Source: Streptomyces sp. SLBN-31
GTDB taxonomy: Bacteria; Actinomycetota; Actinomycetes; Streptomycetales; Streptomycetaceae
Direction: 5' to 3'
Length of the DNA: 64,000 nt
Assembly (NCBI RefSeq): GCF_006715395.1
Contig: NZ_VFNC01000002.1
Location: 434,001-498,000, forward strand
Part shown: positions 51,458 to 61,438 of the stretch, piece after piece
How positions within the stretch are numbered: position 1 is the stretch's first letter
Layout: each line of letters starts with the position of its first letter
The notes under the pieces: model-generated
What the model was told of the DNA's origin: nothing
The model's database searches: none
What the model saw: only the letters and a program-made list of their open reading frames with translations
Translations under genes and position numbers: made by a program

Positions 51458-52201
51458 TCAGGCGTCCGGTGTGAGGCAGGACGGCAGTGGGCCGGTGGAG
51501 GGCGGCGGGTCGGCCAGGCGGGCGGCGGCGCGTTCCGGGCCGAGGAAGGGGACCAGGACGGAGAAGGTCAGAACGGGCAGCAGAGCGGGCAGGTCGGTGG
51601 TGCGGCCCGCGGCGATGTGCCGGTAGATCGCGGAGTAGACCCCGCCGACCACGGTGTCGACCACCTCCTGGGTGGGCACGGGCAGCTCGGTCTCGGGCGC
51701 GTCGGCGAAGAAGTACCGGAAACGGGCCAGCAGTTCCTCGCGCGCCGCCCGCCCTGCGGGGCCGACCGCGTCGATCTCCACTATGGCCATGGCCGCGAAC
51801 GCCGGCGCCTCGGCGAGGATGCCGAGCAGCGCGCCGAGCCCGGCCCGTACCCGCGCGGGCCAGTCAGGACCCTGGCCGTGGGCCTCCTCCATCGCGTTGA
51901 AGACCAGTGAGGTGCCGTGGTGGTGGGCGGCGAGGAAGACGTCCTCCTTGCCCTTGAACAGCTCGTAGAAGACCGGCCTCGTCACGCCCGCCGCCTTGCA
52001 GATGTCGCTGACCCGGGTGCCCGCGTATCCGACCTGGGCCACGGTGCGGACGAATCCGTCGAGCAGCCGGTCGCGTTGGTTGGCGGCGACCGCCTCGGCG
52101 GAGGCCCGGCGCGGTCCGGGCCGCAGGGAGCGCTGCGGATCGCGTCCCGTACGCGTTCCTGGCAGCACCAACACAGGTGGCATCGTGGGGGTTTCTGCCA
52201 T
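51458..52201 (-). CDS. TetR-family transcriptional regulator
   Basis: 247 aa from ATG 52201 (GAAGGG upstream). After a 40-residue basic extension the HTH is NQRDRLLDGFVRTVAQVGYA followed by GTRVSDICKAAGVTRPVFYE and LFKGKEDVFLAAH (about 41-95). The helical ligand domain occupies 100-235. Its target is not evident; the divergent secreted-protein gene at 52502 is the nearest candidate. Confidence 0.9.
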   Translation of the reverse strand: MAETPTMPPVLVLPGTRTGRDPQRSLRPGPRRASAEAVAANQRDRLLDGFVRTVAQVGYAGTRVSDICKAAGVTRPVFYELFKGKEDVFLAAHHHGTSLVFNAMEEAHGQGPDWPARVRAGLGALLGILAEAPAFAAMAIVEIDAVGPAGRAAREELLARFRYFFADAPETELPVPTQEVVDTVVGGVYSAIYRHIAAGRTTDLPALLPVLTFSVLVPFLGPERAAARLADPPPSTGPLPSCLTPDA

Positions 52202-53164
<963 letters not shown>

Positions 53165-53186
53165 CCGTCCGCGAGCCCGCACAGCT

Positions 53187-53221
53187 CCGCCCCGCAGTCG
53201 AGCACGACGACTGCGGGGCGG
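53187..53221 (+). terminator. Strong hairpin terminator after the secreted protein gene
   Basis: A perfect 14-bp stem (CCGCCCCGCAGTCG / CGACTGCGGGGCGG) with a 7-base loop, 22 nt after the stop. Confidence 0.85.
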
Positions 53222-53275
53222 TGGCATGCGCAACCGGGCTCCTGTGGGAGGGGCGACCCGGTTTCCGACGGGGGT

Positions 53276-53569
53276 TCAGGCGCTCGTGTGGCGTATCGCG
53301 GGGACCCGCCGCGGGGCCGCCCGATGTGCCGGCCCGGCCGCGCGGTCACTTTCCAGGCTCCGCAGCCATCGGCAGGCCAGCCCCAACAGGACGGCGAAGA
53401 CGGCCAGGAGCAACAAGGACGTCCACATGGGCCTGCTGCCGGGAGAGACCCACCCCGTCCAGATGCTCGACGCGGCCCACAACACGACGCCCGCCGTGTA
53501 GAAGGCCCGCATGCGACGCAGCTGCCTCGCGGCCGGCAGCGACGAGAAGTGATCAGTCTGGGATGCCAT
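53276..53569 (-). CDS. Small integral membrane protein
   Basis: 97 aa from ATG 53569. The N-terminus (MASQTDHFSSLPAARQLRRM) is cytoplasmic and basic. Two membrane helices follow (FYTAGVVLWAASSIWTGW and SLLLLAVFAVLLGLACRWL, about 21-65), then an Arg/Ala-rich tail. This matches small two-helix actinomycete membrane proteins of unknown role. Divergent from the SRPBCC gene. Confidence 0.75.
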   Translation of the reverse strand: MASQTDHFSSLPAARQLRRMRAFYTAGVVLWAASSIWTGWVSPGSRPMWTSLLLLAVFAVLLGLACRWLRSLESDRAAGPAHRAAPRRVPAIRHTSA

Positions 53570-53715
53570 GCGCCCCGTGTACCCCCATCCGCGTGATCCA
53601 CCGGCACGGATCGGATCCGCGGTCCGACCCGTCATTTCCGCAGGTTGAGCTCCCGTGATCCAGGGCACCCGGCGATGGCTGTTGCCCCAGTCGGCCGACG
53701 AAGCAGGAGGCACGT

Positions 53716-54219
53716 GTGGCCGTACGCCATCGACTGATCAAGGCCGCACCCGAGGTCGTATGGGACGTGCTGTCGGATCCCGACAGGTACGCGGACTGGG
53801 TCGTCGGCACTTCCAGCTCCCGCCCCGTGCGTGGTGCGTGGCCGCGGACCGGGGCGGCGATCCGCTACCAGGTCCACCTGGGACCGGCGCGGCTGTCCAA
53901 CGAGACGATCGTCCGCTTCTGCGACCCCGGCGCCCGCCTCGAACTGGAGGCGCACGCGGGCATCCTCGGCACGGCACGGATCGCGATCGAACTGCGGCCG
54001 TGGGGCGAGTACTGCCTGGTGATCGTCGACGAGCACCCCCTACAGGGAGCCGGCGGCAAGTGGCACAACTTCGCCTTCGAAGCCCTCATCCACCTGCGCC
54101 ATCGCGCGATGCTCGGACGCCTGGCCCGGCTGTGCGAGGACCGGACCGGCGACGAACGGCCCACCCCCCGCCCGGCACCGGTCAACGCGGTGGCCGCGGA
54201 GACGGAAGGCGGGACGTGA
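53716..54219 (+). CDS. SRPBCC/polyketide-cyclase-fold protein
   Basis: 167 aa, GTG with AGGAGG 5-6 nt upstream. START-like fold: HRLIKAAPEVVWDVLSDPDR with YADWVVGTS, then strands YQVHLGPARLSNETIVRF, LELEAHAGI and ARIAIELRPWG, and the long closing helix NFAFEALIHLRHRAMLGRLA. Such proteins bind hydrophobic ligands or act as cyclases/aromatases. The next gene starts 1 nt after its stop, so it is probably a partner or chaperone of the flavin oxidoreductase. Confidence 0.85.
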   Translation: MAVRHRLIKAAPEVVWDVLSDPDRYADWVVGTSSSRPVRGAWPRTGAAIRYQVHLGPARLSNETIVRFCDPGARLELEAHAGILGTARIAIELRPWGEYCLVIVDEHPLQGAGGKWHNFAFEALIHLRHRAMLGRLARLCEDRTGDERPTPRPAPVNAVAAETEGGT

Positions 54220-54220
54220 C

Positions 54221-55840
54221 GTGACCGACGCCGTAGTGATCGGTGCCGGCCCCAACGGTCTGGTGGCCGCCAATCTCCTGGCGGATGCCGGCTGGAGCGT
54301 GCTGGTGCTGGAGGAACAACCCGAGCCGGGCGGCGCCGTGCGCCACGACCGGGGCGTCGACCCCGCGTTCGTCAACGATCTGTTCAGCTCCTTCTACCCT
54401 CTGGCGGCCGCGTCCCCTGTCCTGACCGGCCTCCGGCTGCAGGACCACGGGCTGCGCTGGAGCCACGCGCCCAGCGTGCTGGCCCATCCGCTCACCGACG
54501 GCCGGTGCGCCGTGCTGGACCGGCGCATCGACGTCACCGCCTCCTCCCTCGACACCTTCGCGCCGGGCGACGGCGCCGCCTGGCACCGCCTGCACGAGAT
54601 CTGGGAGCAGCTGCGGCCCGACCTGCTCAGCGTGCTGTTCACCCCCTTCCCGCCGGTCAGGGCGACGGCCCGGCTCGCGGTCCGGTTGCGGGCGGCGGGC
54701 GGGCTGCGCATGGCCCGCACCCTGGCGCTGCCGGTGCGCCGCATGGGCGAGGAGGAGTTCGAGGGGCAGGGCGGCAGGCTGCTGCTCGCCGGTAACGCGC
54801 TGCACGCCGACCTCGCCCCAGAAGCGACCGGCAGCGGAGGGTTCGGCTGGCTGATGGCCATGCTGGGCCAGACCTACGGCTTTCCCGTCCCGGTCGGCGG
54901 GTCGGGTGCCCTCATCCAGGCCCTGATCCGGCGCCTGGAGTCCTTGGGCGGACAGGTGCGCTGCGGACAGCGCGTCACGTCGATCGTCGTCCGCGAAGGC
55001 CGGGCGGTGGGTGTGCGGACGGCCGACGGCCGGCCGATCGCTGCCCGCCGGGCGGTCCTCGCCGACGTGTCGGTGCCCGCTCTCTACGGCGAGCTCATCG
55101 ACCCCGAGCACCTGCCCGACCAGCTCCTGGCCGACCTGCGGCGCTTCCAGTGGGACTTCGCGACCTTCAAGGTCGACTGGGCCCTCGACGGCCCGGTGCC
55201 CTGGCAGGCGGAACAAGCGGCACGCGCAGGGACCGTGCACCTGGCCGACGGCATGGACGAACTGACCCGGTTCGCCGCCCAGATCGCCATGCATCAGGTC
55301 CCGGACCGGCCCTTCCTGCTGTTCGGCCAGATGACCAAGGCCGACGCGTCCCGCTCCCCCAGCGGCACCGAATCGGCCTGGGCCTACACCCACGTACCGC
55401 ACGAGATCACCGCGGACGCCGGCGACGACGGCATCACCGGGCAGTGGAACGCCACCGACCAGGAGCGCATGGCCGACCGGGTCGAGCAGCAGGTGGAGCG
55501 CTTCGCACCGGGGTTCCGCTCGCTCGTCCGGGCCCGCCGCATCCTGGCCCCGCCCACTCTCCAGGCGCTCGACGGCAACCTGTGCAACGGCGCCATCAAC
55601 GGCGGTACGACCGCTGTCCACCAGCAGCTCGTGTTCCGCCCCGTGCCGGGCACCGGGCGGCCCGAGACACCCGTCGCGGGCCTGTTCCTCGCCTCCGCGG
55701 GTGCCCACCCCGGCGGTGGTGTCCACGGTGCACCGGGCGCCAACGCCGCACGCGCGGCCCTGCGGCGCCGTCGCTCACCGGGTCTGGCCCGCGCCCAACG
55801 CCTGCTGACGCACCGCGACCGCACCGGAGACAAACGCTGA
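54221..55840 (+). CDS. CrtI-like NAD(P)/FAD-dependent oxidoreductase
   Basis: 539 aa, GTG one base after the preceding stop. The N-terminal Rossmann dinucleotide motif VIGAGPNGLVAANLLADAGW (about 5-24) is followed by VLEEQPEPGGAVR. Substrate-side sequences are VPVGGSGALIQALIRRLESL and TSIVVREGRAVGVRTADGR. The C-terminal FAD tail is LFLASAGAHPGGGVHGAPGA. This is the phytoene-dehydrogenase-related (PYROXD2-like) group rather than a true carotenoid desaturase, though it sits near the crt genes. The substrate is unknown. Operon with the SRPBCC gene and probably the genes to 57816. Confidence 0.87.
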   Translation: MTDAVVIGAGPNGLVAANLLADAGWSVLVLEEQPEPGGAVRHDRGVDPAFVNDLFSSFYPLAAASPVLTGLRLQDHGLRWSHAPSVLAHPLTDGRCAVLDRRIDVTASSLDTFAPGDGAAWHRLHEIWEQLRPDLLSVLFTPFPPVRATARLAVRLRAAGGLRMARTLALPVRRMGEEEFEGQGGRLLLAGNALHADLAPEATGSGGFGWLMAMLGQTYGFPVPVGGSGALIQALIRRLESLGGQVRCGQRVTSIVVREGRAVGVRTADGRPIAARRAVLADVSVPALYGELIDPEHLPDQLLADLRRFQWDFATFKVDWALDGPVPWQAEQAARAGTVHLADGMDELTRFAAQIAMHQVPDRPFLLFGQMTKADASRSPSGTESAWAYTHVPHEITADAGDDGITGQWNATDQERMADRVEQQVERFAPGFRSLVRARRILAPPTLQALDGNLCNGAINGGTTAVHQQLVFRPVPGTGRPETPVAGLFLASAGAHPGGGVHGAPGANAARAALRRRRSPGLARAQRLLTHRDRTGDKR

Positions 55841-55889
55841 CCCCGCCGGCGCCGCGACGCACACCGCGGCGGCAACACCAGGAGCACGC

Positions 55890-56342
55890 ATGAACCACCA
55901 CCAGACACCCGCCGACCCGCACCACCGGCGCCCCGACGGCGCCGACGACAAGACCGTGGAGGCACTGGCCGCCCTGTCGAAGGCGCTGGAGACGACCGAG
56001 CGGGCCAGGGGCCGCCTGTACGACTTCCACCAGCTCACCGGCACGGCCGACTTCCAGGTGGGCGACGCGGTACGGCTCCTGCGGGAGGCGGGCCATCACG
56101 AGTGGGCCGAGAAGATCAGCAAGGAGATCCTGGGGCGCAACGTCATCCCCGGGCACTGGACGTTCCAGATCGTCGAGGCCTACAACGCCACCTACTACCG
56201 GCCCTTCACCGAACTGGAGGCGGGTGCGAAGGCCGAGCTGGCCGAGCACCGGGACCACCTGTACGAGGCGGAACTCAAGGAGGAGCGCCGCACCCACGGT
56301 CACCGGGACCACACCGCACGACCGCCCCTGCCCCGGGACTGA
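55890..56342 (+). CDS. Conserved protein of unknown function
   Basis: 150 aa, ATG with GGAGC upstream. It is mainly helical and hydrophilic: TVEALAALSKALETTERARG, RLYDFHQLTGTADFQVGDAV, RLLREAGHHEWAEKISKEIL and HWTFQIVEAYNATYYRPFTE, with a His-rich N-terminus and Arg/His tail. No signal peptide. I recall similar proteins from actinomycete stress-gene neighbourhoods but no function. It lies between two redox genes in the same direction. Confidence 0.78.
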   Translation: MNHHQTPADPHHRRPDGADDKTVEALAALSKALETTERARGRLYDFHQLTGTADFQVGDAVRLLREAGHHEWAEKISKEILGRNVIPGHWTFQIVEAYNATYYRPFTELEAGAKAELAEHRDHLYEAELKEERRTHGHRDHTARPPLPRD

Positions 56343-56417
56343 CCCGCATCCGATCCAGGTGCCGGAGGCGAAGCACGTCGAAAGGACGTGCTCGCCCCGA
56401 GCCGGAAGGAAGTGCCC

Positions 56418-57305
56418 ATGGCGACGGACAGCAGTCCCCTGTCGGGCCGGACGACAGTGGTGACCGGAGCCGCACGGGGTCTCGGCGCGGCCCTGGCCCG
56501 CGAGTTCTCCGCACGGGGTGGCCAGGTCGCTCTGCTGGGCCACGAGAAGGCGGCGCTCGACGCGGTCGCGGCCTCCCTTCCCGGCCCGGCGCTGGCCGTG
56601 GAGGCCGACGTCACCGACGTCGAGGCGCTCCGAGCCGCCGCTCGTCGCGTCCGCCGCCGGTTCGGACGCCCTTCCGTCGTGGTCGCGAACGCGGGGATCG
56701 CCGAGGGCGGCCCGTTCGCCTCCTCGGACCCGGCCACCTGGAGCCGGGTCATCGAGGTCAACCTCGTCGGCAGCGCCCACACCGCCCGGGTCTTCCTGCC
56801 CGACCTGGTGGCCACAGCCGGCCACTTCCTGCAGGTGGCCTCCCTGGCGTCGATCGGGGCGGCACCCCTGATGAGCGCCTACTGCGCGTCCAAGTCGGGC
56901 GTGGAGGCGTTCGCTCACTCACTGCGGGCCGAGGTGGCCCACGAGGGGGTCAGCGTCGGCATCGCCTACCTCAACTGGATCGACACCGACATGGTGCGCG
57001 ACGCCGACCGGCACGCCGTCCTGCGCGAACTGCGGGCCCACATGCCGCCCCCGGCCCGCCGCGTCTTGGCGGCGGACGTGGTGGCGGCACGGCTGGTGCG
57101 GTCCGTGGAGCGGCGCCGTACGGCCGTGTACGCCCCCGCCTGGCTGCGCCTGACCCAGCCGGTCCGCGCGGCCATGCCGTCGGTGGTGCTGCGGCTGTCC
57201 CGGCGGGAACTGCCGCGGCTGCAGGAACGGCAGCCCTGGCAGCACACCGGTCCGCTCGGTGCCGGGGGCCAGGCCGACCAGGCCGCTGCCCGCCACACCG
57301 CCTGA
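56418..57305 (+). CDS. Short-chain dehydrogenase/reductase
   Basis: 295 aa from ATG 56418 (GGAAGGA upstream). TVVTGAARGLGAALAREFSA (about 13-32) is the cofactor loop, then VANAG, the catalytic Ser region QVASLASIGAA and YCASKSGVEAFAHSLRAEV with YxxxK. WIDTDMVRD follows, and the C-terminal 80 residues extend beyond the usual SDR length with a helical, possibly membrane-facing segment (WLRLTQPVRAAMPSVVLRLS). Substrate unknown. Third redox gene of the local set. Confidence 0.88.
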   Translation: MATDSSPLSGRTTVVTGAARGLGAALAREFSARGGQVALLGHEKAALDAVAASLPGPALAVEADVTDVEALRAAARRVRRRFGRPSVVVANAGIAEGGPFASSDPATWSRVIEVNLVGSAHTARVFLPDLVATAGHFLQVASLASIGAAPLMSAYCASKSGVEAFAHSLRAEVAHEGVSVGIAYLNWIDTDMVRDADRHAVLRELRAHMPPPARRVLAADVVAARLVRSVERRRTAVYAPAWLRLTQPVRAAMPSVVLRLSRRELPRLQERQPWQHTGPLGAGGQADQAAARHTA

Positions 57306-57336
57306 ACCAAGCGCCCCACAGCGAGGCACGACGACC

Positions 57337-57816
57337 ATGCAGACGTTCCTGCCCGACCCGGACTTCAGGGCCTCCGCCCTCCTGCTGGACCGCCGCCGCC
57401 TCGGCAAACAGCGCGTCGAAGCCCTGCAGGTGCTGCGCGGGCTGACCGTGCCGGGTTACGGATGGCGCCGCCACCCGGCCGTGCGGATGTGGACCGGCTA
57501 CGAGGAGGCTCTGGTCCGCTACGGCCTGGAGATCTGCCGCGTGTGGCGCGAGCAGGGGCACCAGGACAGCTGCGCCGCCTCCCTCGTCGCCGGCCTCGCG
57601 GCACACCGCCCCGGGGCGCCGGTGCGTGACCAGGCGGACCTGGCCGCCGGCCACGAACTGCCGCCCTGGCTCGGCGACGAGGCCTTCCACCGCAGTCACC
57701 GCTCGGCCCTGGTCCGCAAGGACCCGGAGGTCTACGCGGGCCTGTTCCCCGGCGTGCCCGACGACCTGCCCTACGTGTGGCCCGCTTCGGACCGCCAGGA
57801 CGTGCCCGCGAGCTGA
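57337..57816 (+). CDS. MSMEG_6728-type protein
   Basis: 159 aa from ATG 57337 (GCGAGG upstream). MQTFLPDPDFRASALLLDRR with RLGKQRVEALQVLRGL and GWRRHPAVRMWTGYEEALVR is the signature of the MSMEG_6728 family, which is distantly related to pyrimidine-dimer DNA glycosylase-like proteins. The conserved N-terminal segment resembles the active-site start of that fold. A DNA-repair or nucleic-acid role is inferred from the family and not demonstrated. Convergent with crtU, 16 nt apart. Confidence 0.8.
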   Translation: MQTFLPDPDFRASALLLDRRRLGKQRVEALQVLRGLTVPGYGWRRHPAVRMWTGYEEALVRYGLEICRVWREQGHQDSCAASLVAGLAAHRPGAPVRDQADLAAGHELPPWLGDEAFHRSHRSALVRKDPEVYAGLFPGVPDDLPYVWPASDRQDVPAS

Positions 57817-57832
57817 ACCGGCCGGGCAGCGC

Positions 57833-59401
57833 TCACGGGCGCGGCGCGGCACCCTGCCCGCGGGCCGCCAGGGCTCGCAGCAGTCGGCTGCGGCCGCGGT
57901 CGGGCACGGTCCACAGTGGGTGGCCGCGTACGCCCCACGACTGCAGAAGGACGTTGGCCGCCATGAATCCGCTGGTGGCGGCCCGCTCCATCAGGGCGAC
58001 CGGCAGGTCGGTGCGCACCAGATCGCCCGCGAGGACCAGGCCGCTGTGCGGGGTGCGTACGCCCGGGCGGTCGTCGTAGCCGCCGACCGGGAACAGCGGG
58101 CAGTCCTGGCGCCATTCGTGCCGCTGGTCGAGGATGCGCGCGTCACGGGTCTCGGGGTAGACGCGCCACAGCTCCTCGATCAGCCGCTTGGCCTCCACCT
58201 CGGGGTCGCCGTCTTCGGGCAGCGCGTAGCCGTGCAGTTCCACCACGGAGCCTGCGGTACGGGAGGTCCAGCGGGCGGCCTCGCCCTCCCAGCGCTCCAG
58301 CACGCTGACGTTGTCCAGCGGCCCGTATCCGGCCGTGCCCAGGAACCCGGGCCGGCGGCGGTCCACGGGCCGGTCCAGCCAGAGCCGGGAGACGAGGAAC
58401 GGCGGCGCGGTGCGCAGTCGGTGCACGCGTTCGCGCCAGGTGGTGTCGCAGAGCCCGGGCGAGCGGCCGACCAGCGAGCGCAGCCCGGGAGTGTCGAGGG
58501 CCAGGACGACCGTGTCGTGCCGTGTCGCCCGCCGGTCGGCGAGGACGGTGAAGGCGCCGTCCTCGGTGGGTGCGACCTGTGCGACGGGCGTGGAGGTGCG
58601 CAGCGTGGCCCCGTGCCCGCGCAGGTAGTCCCCGAGGGGTTCCCACAGGGCGGTCGGAAAGGGCTCGCGGGGGACGTCGAAGAGCAGTCCCTCGGCGCTG
58701 CCGAGGAAGTAGATGTGGAACATCAGGACCATCTCGGCGGCCGAAAGTTGGCGGGGGTCGGCGAAGAAGCTGCGCGAGAAGACCTCGAATGCGAGGTGGC
58801 GTGCGGCCTGCGGGAAGCGCAGGGACGCGAGGAAGTCGTGGGCGCTGACGGTGTCGAGGCGGGCGTAGACCTCCGGGACGCGGACGTCGAGCAGTGGCAG
58901 GGCCGCGGCGGGGTTCATGCGGATCAAGTCCCGCGAGCGGAAGGACGGGCTGAGCGCGACGAAGCCCAGTGCGCTCAGCGGCGGGGTGCGCGGGACCCTG
59001 CGGAAGCTGTCGTGCAGTCCGGCGCCGTGGCGCAGCGGGTAGTCCGGCAGGCCGGTGAAGCCGGCCAGGGTCCGGTCGGTACGGCTCAGCAGGCCGCGCA
59101 GGTTGTAGTACTGGCGGAAGAACGCGTGGAAGCCGCGGCTCATGGTGGCGGTGGAGCCGTCGTACAGCTCGACCGGCCAGCCGCCCACGCGGCCGCCCAG
59201 GTAGGGCTCGCGTTCGTACAGCGTCACCTCGACACCGCGTTCGGCCAGTGCCGTCGCGGCGGCCAGCCCCGCGATGCCGCCGCCGACCACGGCGGTACTG
59301 CGCGGTGGTCCGCCGACCCGGGCGGAGCCGGGCGGCGGGGGCAGGTACACGGCGCGCCGGTCGCGGCCGGGGCGGGCGGGGTGCGCCCTGGGGCCGGTCA
59401 T
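57833..59401 (-). CDS. crtU: Carotenoid desaturase/methylase (isorenieratene synthase type)
   Basis: 522 aa, ATG overlapping the crtT stop (ATGA). The dinucleotide motif STAVVGGGIAGLAAATALAE (about 35-54) is followed by YEREPYLGGRVGGWPV. FHAFFRQYYNLRGLLSRTDR and YFLGSAEGLLFDVPREPF are typical of CrtU, and HSGLVLAGDLVRTDLPVALM is the FAD tail. In Streptomyces griseus CrtU converts beta-carotene to isorenieratene by desaturating and methyl-shifting both end rings. Position last in crtY-crtT-crtU supports the call. Confidence 0.9.
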   Translation of the reverse strand: MTGPRAHPARPGRDRRAVYLPPPPGSARVGGPPRSTAVVGGGIAGLAAATALAERGVEVTLYEREPYLGGRVGGWPVELYDGSTATMSRGFHAFFRQYYNLRGLLSRTDRTLAGFTGLPDYPLRHGAGLHDSFRRVPRTPPLSALGFVALSPSFRSRDLIRMNPAAALPLLDVRVPEVYARLDTVSAHDFLASLRFPQAARHLAFEVFSRSFFADPRQLSAAEMVLMFHIYFLGSAEGLLFDVPREPFPTALWEPLGDYLRGHGATLRTSTPVAQVAPTEDGAFTVLADRRATRHDTVVLALDTPGLRSLVGRSPGLCDTTWRERVHRLRTAPPFLVSRLWLDRPVDRRRPGFLGTAGYGPLDNVSVLERWEGEAARWTSRTAGSVVELHGYALPEDGDPEVEAKRLIEELWRVYPETRDARILDQRHEWRQDCPLFPVGGYDDRPGVRTPHSGLVLAGDLVRTDLPVALMERAATSGFMAANVLLQSWGVRGHPLWTVPDRGRSRLLRALAARGQGAAPRP

Positions 59402-60129
59402 CGCGCGGCCCGCGCCGTGGTGCCGGCGCGCCGGCCGACGACGGTGTGGGTGATGCCGGTCTGCCAGCCGGGCAGCGGCAGCGCGCGTACCTGGTCGAAG
59501 CCGTGGGCGCGCAGACGGTCGGCGAAGGCGTCGACGGTGTCGAAGTCGACGACGCTGCGCCACAGGTGGCGGTACAGCTCACCGTCCCCCAGCGCGGTGG
59601 CGACGGGCAGTACCAGCCCACGGCACACGGCCGTCCACACGGCGCGGTGGGCCGGACGGCCACTGAGGGTGTACTCGTGCACGGCGAGCCGCCCGTGCGG
59701 GGCGAGCAGGCCGTGGACGGTGGACAGGACGGCGTCGGGGTCCGAGACGTTGCGGAAGAGGTAGGCGGCGAACACCGCGTCGAAGGGGCCCTCGACGCCC
59801 GCCTCGGCGAGGCCTTCCGCCGGGGCGCACACGAACCTGACGTTCGCCGGCCAGGGCTTGGCCGCGGCGCGCTGAAGCATTCCCGCGGAGGCGTCCACGG
59901 CCGTGATGCCGGCGCCGGGCAGCGCGGCGCAAAGGGCGGCGGTGGAGGCGCCCGTGCCGCAGCCGAGGTCGAGGACGCGCAGTCCGGTGCCGGGGCGGGG
60001 CAGACCCAGTCTGCGGGCCGAGCGGCGCAGGTGCGCGTGGTAGCCGGGGTTGGCGGCCACCAGCGTGTCGTACGACTGCGCCGCATGGTCGAACGCGGTG
60101 GCCAGGTCCGCGTCGCGCAGCAGGGTCAT
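59398..60129 (-). CDS. crtT: SAM-dependent methyltransferase of the carotenoid cluster
   Basis: 243 aa from ATG 60129 (AGGAGAAC, short spacing). Class I methyltransferase: FDHAAQSYDTLVAANPGYHA, SAM loop LRVLDLGCGTGASTAALCAA (about 50-70), AVDASAGML, DAVFAAYLFRNVSDPDAV. It resembles UbiE-like enzymes. In Streptomyces clusters this gene is called crtT; its exact substrate is not settled as far as I know. It lies between crtY and crtU, overlapping the latter. Confidence 0.85.
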   Translation of the reverse strand: MTLLRDADLATAFDHAAQSYDTLVAANPGYHAHLRRSARRLGLPRPGTGLRVLDLGCGTGASTAALCAALPGAGITAVDASAGMLQRAAAKPWPANVRFVCAPAEGLAEAGVEGPFDAVFAAYLFRNVSDPDAVLSTVHGLLAPHGRLAVHEYTLSGRPAHRAVWTAVCRGLVLPVATALGDGELYRHLWRSVVDFDTVDAFADRLRAHGFDQVRALPLPGWQTGITHTVVGRRAGTTARAAR

Positions 60130-60171
60130 GCGTTCTCCTGGGTCGGTGGGGCGGGCGGGGCGCACCGCGGT

Positions 60172-61365
60172 TCAAGAACCGGTGAAGGGGCGCCGGGGCA
60201 GCCGCGGGACTTCCGCGGCGGCGCGGAGCATGGGCAGGACGGGGGTGTGCAGGCCGATGCCCAGATCCTCGGGCAGCCGGGTCGTGCCGTCGAGGAAGCG
60301 CAGCAGGCGGGCCATGGGTACGCGGGCGAACAGGCCCGAGAAGAACGCGGCACCGTCCACCAGACCGCTGTCGAGCGCGTGCAGCAGTACGGCGTCCATG
60401 GCGCGCGAGCGCGCGGAGTGGGCTTGCGGCGGCACCGGCCGGCGCCCGCGGCGCAGGGCGGTGGCCACGGCCGCGGTCTGCCGTTGCAGGCCGGCGAAGG
60501 TGTAGCCGGTCGAGGGCCGGGTGGCTCCTCCGGCGGCGCCGATCCGGAAGACGGACGGCGCCGTCTGGCGCGCGAACGGGGCGTCGGTCATGGGGATGAC
60601 ACCGGTCTCGGTCCCGACGACCTCGTAGTCCTTCAGGCCGAGCACCGAGTCGGTGTAGTGGCTGAGCGCGGCGTCGTAGGCGTCCTTCGACAGGACGGAC
60701 GGGGAGAACTCCGTGTACTCCACGAGTGCCTGCCGGGTGCCGGTGGGCAGCACGTAGCCGAAGGAGAGGCCTTTGGCGGGCTGGGCCGTGCGGAAGTCCA
60801 TGAGTTCGGCCCGGGACGGGTCGAAGGCCGGGCGGCCGGTGCGCAGGAACCAGCCGCGGAAGTGCTGCAGCAGGGTGGTGCGGGCCGCGGGCAGGCTGCC
60901 GGGCGGACGAGAGTCGAACACCCAGCGCGCCCGCACGGACCGCTCTCGTCCGTTCGCCGCGTGTGCGTGGATCTCGGCGCCTTCCGGAAGTGCTTCCACG
61001 TGGTCGACCGTCGCTTCGAGGCGCTCGACGCGGCCGCTGCGCTCGAGGTCGCGCCCGACCAGGGCCTCGAAGTCCTCCGAGCGGATCATCTTGTAGGTCA
61101 GCGGCGCGATGTCGTCCTCGATGGGTTCGCCGGTGGGCGGGTGCACGCGCAGGTGCCGCCACGAGGCGGTCAGGGCGGCGTCGTAGCGGCCGCGGCCCGC
61201 TTCCCAGAAGCACCAGGTGCGCTGGGGCGGCCGCAGCGGGCCGGGCGGGGCGTCGACCAGGATCGCGGACAGGGGGCGGCCGCCGGCCGGGGGTCGGGAC
61301 AGACGGTGGGCCAGGGACAGCCCCGCCGCTCCGGCTCCGATGATGGCGACCTCCGCCTTGAGCAC
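60172..61365 (-). CDS. crtY: Lycopene beta-cyclase
   Basis: About 397 aa from GTG 61365 (GAGG 5 nt before a GTC-GTG pair). An in-frame ATG at 61407 would add 14 residues. The N-terminal motif AEVAIIGAGAAGLSLAHRLS binds the dinucleotide. PQRTWCFWE, YTEFSPSVL, GVIPMTDAPF and GAAGGATRPSTGYTFAGLQR are diagnostic of CrtY-type cyclases. It converts lycopene to beta-carotene at the membrane. It follows the ECF sigma gene by 73 nt and precedes crtT by 42 nt. Confidence 0.92.
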   Translation of the reverse strand: MLKAEVAIIGAGAAGLSLAHRLSRPPAGGRPLSAILVDAPPGPLRPPQRTWCFWEAGRGRYDAALTASWRHLRVHPPTGEPIEDDIAPLTYKMIRSEDFEALVGRDLERSGRVERLEATVDHVEALPEGAEIHAHAANGRERSVRARWVFDSRPPGSLPAARTTLLQHFRGWFLRTGRPAFDPSRAELMDFRTAQPAKGLSFGYVLPTGTRQALVEYTEFSPSVLSKDAYDAALSHYTDSVLGLKDYEVVGTETGVIPMTDAPFARQTAPSVFRIGAAGGATRPSTGYTFAGLQRQTAAVATALRRGRRPVPPQAHSARSRAMDAVLLHALDSGLVDGAAFFSGLFARVPMARLLRFLDGTTRLPEDLGIGLHTPVLPMLRAAAEVPRLPRRPFTGS

Positions 61366-61438
61366 GACCGCCTCAACCCCTTTCGCGTATCGGACAGACG
61401 ACAGCATTCCCGGAGCGGTACCCCTGCGGATGCGATGG

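Noticed and set aside
54221..55840. Assignment as a second true phytoene desaturase
   Set aside because: The sequence follows the PYROXD2-like branch, and a classical CrtI start is present at 63614.
61370..61410. ECF-type promoter before crtY (GGGAATG ... CCGATAC)
   Set aside because: The spacing of about 12 bases is too short for a normal ECF promoter, so I do not report it.
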